From the NCBI GenBank assembly GCA_030672605.1, contig DAOVGE010000002.1, positions 1 through 9,959 on the forward strand: a stretch of DNA of 9,959 nt. The letters run 5' to 3'. Made by a program: the position numbers and the translations under genes. Numbering within the stretch: position 1 is the stretch's first letter; the number at the start of each line of letters is the position of its first letter. Below the pieces are notes generated by a model that worked only from the letters and a program-made list of their open reading frames with translations, ran no database searches and was not told the DNA's origin. Of this stretch, positions 1 through 4,906 are shown in pieces. Source of the stretch: Methanosarcinales archaeon. GTDB taxonomy: Archaea > Halobacteriota > Methanosarcinia > Methanosarcinales > Methanogasteraceae.

Positions 1-152
1 CTCTTGATGGTTTTAGACAAATTACCTTGATATTTTTGAGGTAACTTTTTACGTATGGTTGCTTCATGCACGTTTTTATTTTTGGATATGTGCAACTTAC
101 CAAGTACTTCAAGAACTTTTCGTTCGTCGTCATTCAATGCGATGTCATCCAT
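1..152 (-). CDS. Winged-helix-like DNA-binding protein, N-terminal part (runs off left edge)
   Basis: An open frame reads leftward from an ATG at 152 to the window edge, giving about 50 residues that start MDDIALNDDERKVLEVLGKL. The pattern is a helix rich in charged and leucine residues, then a linker (HISKNKNVHEATIRKKL) and a second helix ending near LSKTIK. That resembles the first part of an archaeal winged-helix domain, in which the second and third helices form the DNA-contacting turn. No stop is seen, so total length is unknown. A TATA-like element lies about 33 bases upstream of the ATG, which would give a very short leader. The gene is divergent from the winged-helix gene at 274, so the two may share a control region. 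The family assignment is inference from a short fragment. Confidence 0.6.
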   Translation of the reverse strand, partial: MDDIALNDDERKVLEVLGKLHISKNKNVHEATIRKKLPQKYQGNLSKTIK

Positions 153-180
153 GTGGTGTTTTTAGTGTTGGGGGACTTGC

Positions 181-188
181 TTATAAAA
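181..188 (-). promoter_or_regulatory. TATA-like element for the leftward gene
   Basis: The minus strand reads TTTTATAA here, centred about 33 bases before the ATG at 152. An archaeal TATA box normally sits about 25 to 30 bases before the transcription start, so this would give a leader of only several bases. It lies in the AT-rich divergent gap 153-273. The same gap has other weak TATA-like runs (193-199 and 241-255) that could serve the rightward gene at 274, but none is convincing enough to choose. Confidence 0.4.
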
Positions 189-273
189 ATCTCATATATG
201 GATAATGTTAAAGCGAAAAAATAAACTTTAAGTACAACATCTATACTAACTATAGAACAAGAAGTGAACGATC

Positions 274-783
274 ATGTACGTACTATCAGAATTGTTTGGC
301 GGTTGCCCGCAAGTTAAAGTAGTGGAAACTTTTACCGAGCATTATGACGATGTGTTATCAGTCCCAGAAATCGAAAGAATGACAGATGTGTCTAAAGCAA
401 CTGTATATAGCCATACAAAAAATCTTTTAGAGGAAGGTGTGGTAAAAAAAGCGGGTAAGGTTGGTAAAACACAGTTGTATCAACTTAATATTGAAAACGT
501 GAAAGCAAAGATAATTTTAATGCTAGAACGATACATCGTATCGGAACGACTTGAAAAACTCATTGAAAAAGAACGGATTGAAGAACCTGTTGTTGTCACG
601 GAACTTGCTGGAGATTTCTATAACACCATTTCCGTTCCGTTTGTAAACACGTCTTTAAACTTTTTTTTGGGGACAAAAGACGCTCTTATGCCTTCTTGGG
701 GTATGGGGTCGACGGTTATAGGTGGAGACGTAGTTGCAAAATCTTTCGTCGGTGAACAAGCATACTACACGGAGGATGTTTAA
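274..783 (+). CDS. Winged-helix transcriptional regulator (ArsR/MarR-like fold)
   Basis: A 169-residue protein with a DNA-binding N-terminal half and an unrecognised C-terminal half. Residues 28-52 form a helix-turn-helix (LSVPEIERMTDVSKATVYSH), followed by LLEEGVVKK and a basic wing (GKVGKTQLYQLN) to about residue 72. This is the layout of winged-helix regulators that bind operator DNA as dimers. Residues 73-110 look like a charged helix that could dimerise. Residues 111-169 (with FLGTKDALMPSWGMGS) match no family I know. The ATG at 274 follows a weak purine-rich site, GAAGTGA at 261-267. The stop shares one base with the next start, so it is probably co-translated with the DUF3467 gene. Its A/T content is visibly higher than that of the repair operon at 1422-7404. 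The target genes are unknown; autoregulation of the divergent gap is plausible but not shown. Confidence 0.8.
   Translation: MYVLSELFGGCPQVKVVETFTEHYDDVLSVPEIERMTDVSKATVYSHTKNLLEEGVVKKAGKVGKTQLYQLNIENVKAKIILMLERYIVSERLEKLIEKERIEEPVVVTELAGDFYNTISVPFVNTSLNFFLGTKDALMPSWGMGSTVIGGDVVAKSFVGEQAYYTEDV
771..775 (+). promoter_or_regulatory. Ribosome binding site for the DUF3467 gene
   Basis: GGAGG lies inside the end of the upstream regulator gene, 7 bases before the ATG at 783. It is the strongest Shine-Dalgarno match in the left part of the window and supports this start and the TAATG stop-start overlap. Confidence 0.7.
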
Positions 784-1034
784 TGGACGAAGAAAACAAA
801 ACTGAGCAGACGGTAGAGAAGATAAAGAGAATAGATTTTACATTCTATTCTAACCTTGCAATGGTTAGTTGTTCTGACTCAGATTTTTTTATAGACTTTA
901 TGCAAGGTCCGCCAGAAGGCGACGTGCTCTCAACTGCAAGGATATTTATGGCACCTGAACATGCAAAACGAGTTTTAAAAGCTTTGGAAAAAGTAATCAC
1001 TGAATTCGAAGAACGCAAACAAGTACAAGAATGA
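783..1034 (+). CDS. DUF3467 family protein
   Basis: An 83-residue soluble protein. After a charged N-terminus (residues 1-15) it shows the family pattern: a strand around RIDFTFYSNLAMVSCSDSDF, an F-x-D-F segment (FIDFMQGPPEG, 36-46), a strand TARIFMAPEHAKRVLKALEK (51-70) and a charged C-terminal helix. DUF3467 proteins are small, about 80 to 110 residues, and occur widely in bacteria and archaea. Their function is not established; the compact fold and the usual position beside other genes suggest a partner or accessory role. The start overlaps the regulator's stop by one base behind a strong ribosome binding site, so the two proteins are probably made together and may act together. Base composition matches the AT-rich regulator rather than the repair operon. 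The family call is by motif pattern. Confidence 0.8.
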   Translation: MDEENKTEQTVEKIKRIDFTFYSNLAMVSCSDSDFFIDFMQGPPEGDVLSTARIFMAPEHAKRVLKALEKVITEFEERKQVQE

Positions 1035-1421
1035 TAATTGATGCTGTTTTCATGCCACCACTCCACAAAATCCTTCTAATCACCAGATTCCATCTGACCC
1101 CTGTATACGCGATGGTATTGCGCCCATCTCCTGAAGTCACCAAACCCCGCACTTAAGTCCAGAGCCTACACATAGCGATTTCATGCCGCTCACCTTACCG
1201 TTACGTTCAAGGTTGAATTTATCAGTTGCCACGCCAGCGATGATACTGTAAGACTGCCATATCGATCGCATGGGTTTCATACGATTGACAACTCGGTAGT
1301 CATGCTGCTTAAACCCAACGACGATTTCCCATTCTGTTCGTTAAGCGATCTTGCTATGCCACACAAGACCGCTCATCGATGGCAGTGTGACGCTCCGGCA
1401 CGTCACCACCTGTGAGCGCCC
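1035..1421. other. 387-base gap with no confident gene
   Basis: The gap separates the DUF3467 stop from the uvrB stop, so the flanking genes converge. Two orphan frames are visible. On the plus strand, a 41-codon frame at 1031-1156 starts with an ATG that overlaps the DUF3467 stop as ATGA, but it has no ribosome binding site and no recognisable composition. On the minus strand, codons are open from 1340 down to a TGA at 1137-1139, with peptide stretches such as EIVVGFKQHDYRVVN and WQSYSIIAGVATDKFNLER. This reads more protein-like but has stops on both sides and no family I recognise. It could be a decayed gene or insertion remnant, or chance. No T-rich terminator for either flanking gene stands out. 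Confidence 0.4.
1137..1340 (-). pseudogene. Possible decayed coding fragment, unknown family
   Basis: A 67-codon stop-free stretch on the minus strand, bounded by TAA at 1341-1343 and ending in TGA at 1137-1139. It has internal ATGs at 1278-1280 and 1269-1271 but no ribosome binding site before either. The predicted peptide contains WQSYSIIAGVATDKFNLER and GKVSGMKSLCVGSGLKCG, with a balanced residue mix unlike most antisense shadows. Just beyond the stop another frame continues with DFVEWWHEN-like residues near 1030-1075, which would fit a frameshifted remnant. I do not recognise the family, and an open run of this length can arise by chance. Confidence 0.22.
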
Positions 1422-3353
1422 CTACCCAACCCGCGTCCTGAGCTCGTTCATCCGATCACGAAGCCAGATAGCCCTCTCGAAATCGAGCCTGTCCGCAGCC
1501 TCCCGCATCTCCACCTCGACTTCGATCAGCAGATTCGGAATATCCTTCTTCGGGATGTGCTTTGCGTCCTTTATCTCGACCTGTTTCTCCTTTATCGCCT
1601 TCACAATCGTCTCAGGAACGATTCCGTGCTCCTCATTGTACGCAATCTGAAGCCGCCTCCGCCGCTCTGTCTCGGCGACTGCCGCCTTTATCGAATCGGT
1701 TTCTTTATCTGCGTAGAGCACCACAAACGAGTTCACATTCCTTGCAGCCCGCCCTATCGTCTGCACAAGGCTTTTCGTGTCCCGCAAGAATCCCTCCTTA
1801 TCGGCATCAAGGATTCCGATGAAGCCGACCTCGGGTATGTCGAGCCCTTCTCTGAGGAGATTTATCCCGACGAGGACATCAAACTTCCCCAACCGCAATT
1901 CCCTGATGATTTCGGTTCTCTCAAGTGTTTTTATGTCGGAATGGAGGTATCTCGTCTTTATCCCATGTTCTGCCAGGTATTCTGTTAATTCCTCGGCAAG
2001 TCTCTTCGTAATTGTCGTAACAAGTACCCGGTCGCCGCGTTCTATCGTGGCGCTGATCTCTCGCATCAGATCCTCGATCTGTCCGGCAACAGGTCGCACA
2101 AATACCTCCGGGTCAACGAGACCGGTTGGTCTGATGATCTGCTCAACCACCTGCTTTGACTCGTGCCTCTCGTACTTGCCCGGCGTTGCCGACATGAAGA
2201 CCACCGTATTCCGCCGCATGTACTTCTCAAACTCCTCGAATTTGAGGGGGCGGTTATCGAGCGCGGTCTCGAGCCTGAAGCCATAATCGACCAGATTCTT
2301 CTTTCTTGCGTAGTCTCCGTTGTACATTCCGTGCAGTTGCGGGATTGTCTGGTGGCTTTCATCGATTACGATCAGAAAATCGTCTCCGAAGTAATCGAGA
2401 AGTGAATACGGTTTGTCTCCCTTTGTTCTCCCGTCAAAGTGGAGTGAATAGTTCTCAATCCCCTTGCAGTAGCCGGTCTCCTCGATCATCTCGATGTCGT
2501 AGAGCGTTCTCTGCTTCAGCCGGTGAGCCTCGATCATCCCGAGGTTCGGCAGGTTGTAAGCGAGTTCTGCCTTTATCGATTCTATTGCGCCCTTGATCTG
2601 ATCCTCAGGGATCACGAAATGTCTTGCCGGATACACAAAGAAGTACTTCATCCGCTCGATCACATTCCCTGTTGTTTTGTCGATCTCGGCGATCGTCTCA
2701 ATCTCGTCGCCGAACATCTCCACGCGTATCACGTTGTTGAAGTAGCCGGGCATGAAATCGATCGTGTCGCCCTTCACCCTGAATCGCCCCGGCGCAAGTT
2801 CGATATCGTTTCTCTCGAACTGAATCGCAACAAGCCTCCTTAAGAATTCCTTTCTTGGAATCTCTTTCCCGACCGCTATCTCAAATCCCAGTTCCCTGAA
2901 GTTTTCAGGAGCCCCGATTCCGTAGATGCACGAGACCGACGCGACGATGATCACATCCTCTCTTGACGAGAGCGATGCGGTTGCGGCAAGCCTCATCTGC
3001 TCGATTTTGGGGTTTATCTGGGCGTCCTTCTCGATGTACTGGTCCTTTGCGGGAACGTAGGACTCTGGCTGGTAGAAGTCGTAGTAGGAGACGAAGTACT
3101 CGACACGATTCTCAGGGAAGAACTCCTTAAACTCGTTATAGAGCTGCGCTGCGAGCGTCTTGTTGTGAACGAGAACCAGTGTCGGCTTCTGAACCGCTCC
3201 GATGACATTTGCGATTGTGAACGTCTTTCCCGAGCCTGTGACGCCGAGAAGCGTCTGGTAATTGTGACCCTTCCGTACACCTGATGTCAGCTTCTCTATT
3301 GCTTCTGGCTGCGAGCCTTTTGGCTTAAATTCTGATGCCAGCTTAAATTTCAT
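1422..3353 (-). CDS. uvrB: UvrB, excinuclease ABC subunit B
   Basis: The damage-verification ATPase of nucleotide excision repair. UvrA loads it on DNA, it inserts its hairpin between the strands to check for a lesion, then recruits UvrC. At 643 residues it is slightly shorter than the E. coli protein (about 670) but complete. Visible motifs: Walker A GVTGSGKT (37-44), the lesion-probing beta-hairpin YYDFYQPESY (90-99), motif II DESH (331-334), motif III SAT (388-390), INLLREGLDIPE (497-508), the DADKEGF segment, motif VI QTIGRAARN (531-539), and a C-terminal UVR domain (about 608-641) that binds UvrC. The ATG overlaps the uvrC stop as ATGA, with AAGGAG 8 bases upstream, so the start is well supported. 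It is the last gene of the helicase-uvrC-uvrB unit. Bacterial-type UvrABC in an archaeon is generally taken as an ancient transfer from bacteria. Confidence 0.98.
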   Translation of the reverse strand: MKFKLASEFKPKGSQPEAIEKLTSGVRKGHNYQTLLGVTGSGKTFTIANVIGAVQKPTLVLVHNKTLAAQLYNEFKEFFPENRVEYFVSYYDFYQPESYVPAKDQYIEKDAQINPKIEQMRLAATASLSSREDVIIVASVSCIYGIGAPENFRELGFEIAVGKEIPRKEFLRRLVAIQFERNDIELAPGRFRVKGDTIDFMPGYFNNVIRVEMFGDEIETIAEIDKTTGNVIERMKYFFVYPARHFVIPEDQIKGAIESIKAELAYNLPNLGMIEAHRLKQRTLYDIEMIEETGYCKGIENYSLHFDGRTKGDKPYSLLDYFGDDFLIVIDESHQTIPQLHGMYNGDYARKKNLVDYGFRLETALDNRPLKFEEFEKYMRRNTVVFMSATPGKYERHESKQVVEQIIRPTGLVDPEVFVRPVAGQIEDLMREISATIERGDRVLVTTITKRLAEELTEYLAEHGIKTRYLHSDIKTLERTEIIRELRLGKFDVLVGINLLREGLDIPEVGFIGILDADKEGFLRDTKSLVQTIGRAARNVNSFVVLYADKETDSIKAAVAETERRRRLQIAYNEEHGIVPETIVKAIKEKQVEIKDAKHIPKKDIPNLLIEVEVEMREAADRLDFERAIWLRDRMNELRTRVG

Positions 3354-4906
3354 TTCAACAACTCCTTGCTGCGAAGTAATCGGTTGTAACTGATCGCAAA
3401 CCTGTGCGCTTCATCCCGTATCCTCTGTATCAGTTTCAATGCGTTGCCCCTTCTGTCGAGCGCCAGCGGAAACGGAATTCCTGGCATATAGACCTCTTCA
3501 AGCTTCTTTGCAATGGATATTACCGGAATTTTGAGACCTAGTTTTCCGATCTCTTTTCTCGCCGAATTCAACTGCCCGATTCCGCCATCGATTACGATCA
3601 AGTCTGGGAGATCCGAATTCTCCTTGACGAGCCGTCTGTACCGCCTCTGCACGACCTCGGCGATTGCTCTCGTGTCATCGATCCCATCGACCGTTTTGAT
3701 CTTGAACCGCCTGTAATTGCTCTTGTCTGGCTTCGCATTCCTGAACTGCACCATCGAGCCGACCGTAGAGGTTCCTGAGAGGTGCGATATGTCGAAGCAC
3801 TCGATCACGAGTGGCGCATCCTCCAGACCCAGCGCGCATTTGAGATCATCCAGCCTCTCGATCTCGCCAAAGAACGACGCTTCTATGTTTTTCATGACGA
3901 GATCCAGCAACTGCTTCTTCTCTCCGATCTTTGGCACCCTGATGGCTACTTTACGCCCCCGCTTCGCCGTTAGGAATGATAACATCGAAGAATCGATCTC
4001 TTGCGGGAGTATTAGCTCAGCAGGGACTGCGTTTTCCGAATAATACTGAACCAGGAACTCTTCGAGGAACTCATCCACATACTCGAACTCAAACTCCTGC
4101 TTATTCTCAAGGGTTCCTATGTAGATGTTAAAGAGAATAAGATGGACTCTCCCATCCGCAACAACGTAGTTGATTATGTCTTCATCGTATTTCCTTGAGA
4201 GCTCCATGTTCTGCCTTTCCTTGAGCCATTCGATCGCTTCAATCTGGTTACGCAGTTTCAGAGCATGTTCAAAGTCCAGTTTGTCCGATGCCTCTGCAAT
4301 CTCACGTTTTTTGGACTTGATTAGATCGTCTGTCTTCCCTTTCAGGATCGATTCGACCGCACGTATCCTCTCTGAATACTCGTCGCTTTTGATTCCTCCG
4401 ATACATGGCGCCTGGCACAGATCGATGTGATGCCTCAGACACGGCTTCTTTGGCATCCTCTTGCATGTTCTGATCTGAAACGTCTTCTTGAGTGTCGAGA
4501 GGATGTGATCACGGGCAGTTGCCGAGACGAACGGTCCGAAGAACTTCCCACCCCCGCTCTCATCCCGTATCCGGGAAACGAGGAGACGCGGAAACTCCTC
4601 TGCAGTTAACTCGATGTACGCATACCGCTTCGAGTCCCTGAGGTCGATGTTGTACTTCGGACGATTCTTCTTGATCAGGTTGTTCTCGAGGACCAGCGCC
4701 TCGACCTCGTTGTCGGTCACTATGAAATTGACGGAATCGATGTTTCGGATCAGTGCCTCGGTCTTCGGATCGAAATCACTCTTCTGAAGGTAGCTTTTGA
4801 CCCTCTTCTTGAGATTTTTCGCCTTTCCGACGTAGATCACTCGTCCCGAGTCGTCTTTGAAGAGATAGCAGCCCGGTTCGTCAGGAAGTTGGGATGGGTC
4901 GATCAT
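3350..4906 (-). CDS. uvrC: UvrC, excinuclease ABC subunit C (short form lacking C-terminal HhH)
   Basis: The dual nuclease of nucleotide excision repair, cutting 3' then 5' of the lesion after UvrB hands over. The N-terminal GIY-YIG nuclease is intact: G12-C13-Y14 and Y25-V26-G27, R35 and metal-binding E74. Cysteines 148, 156, 164 and 168 match the spacing of the cluster that binds an iron-sulfur centre in E. coli UvrC. A UVR helix (about 193-226) contacts UvrB. The RNase H-like nuclease has D372 (FDISH), D411, D440 (VIDGG) and H501 (RDEAH), matching the known DDDH set. The protein ends at residue 518, just after RDEAHRFA, whereas bacterial UvrC (about 590-610) continues into two helix-hairpin-helix motifs. 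The stop overlaps the uvrB start, so this is the natural end and not a visible frameshift. The start overlaps the helicase stop by ATGA, with GGAGGG 9 bases upstream. Confidence 0.97.
   Translation of the reverse strand: MIDPSQLPDEPGCYLFKDDSGRVIYVGKAKNLKKRVKSYLQKSDFDPKTEALIRNIDSVNFIVTDNEVEALVLENNLIKKNRPKYNIDLRDSKRYAYIELTAEEFPRLLVSRIRDESGGGKFFGPFVSATARDHILSTLKKTFQIRTCKRMPKKPCLRHHIDLCQAPCIGGIKSDEYSERIRAVESILKGKTDDLIKSKKREIAEASDKLDFEHALKLRNQIEAIEWLKERQNMELSRKYDEDIINYVVADGRVHLILFNIYIGTLENKQEFEFEYVDEFLEEFLVQYYSENAVPAELILPQEIDSSMLSFLTAKRGRKVAIRVPKIGEKKQLLDLVMKNIEASFFGEIERLDDLKCALGLEDAPLVIECFDISHLSGTSTVGSMVQFRNAKPDKSNYRRFKIKTVDGIDDTRAIAEVVQRRYRRLVKENSDLPDLIVIDGGIGQLNSARKEIGKLGLKIPVISIAKKLEEVYMPGIPFPLALDRRGNALKLIQRIRDEAHRFAISYNRLLRSKELLK
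3362..3367 (-). promoter_or_regulatory. Ribosome binding site for uvrB
   Basis: The minus strand reads AAGGAG, 8 bases before the uvrB ATG at 3353 and inside the last codons of uvrC. It supports the annotated start and translation from a shared message. Confidence 0.75.

Noticed and set aside
1387..1406. Hairpin GTGACG/CGTCAC 15 bases past the uvrB stop as a terminator
   Set aside because: The stem is only 6 bp with an 8-base loop and there is no following T run on the minus strand.
1557..2843. Several plus-strand open frames of 80 to 169 codons across uvrB
   Set aside because: They are antisense to clearly conserved uvrB codons and show Ser/Arg/Pro-rich composition typical of shadow frames.
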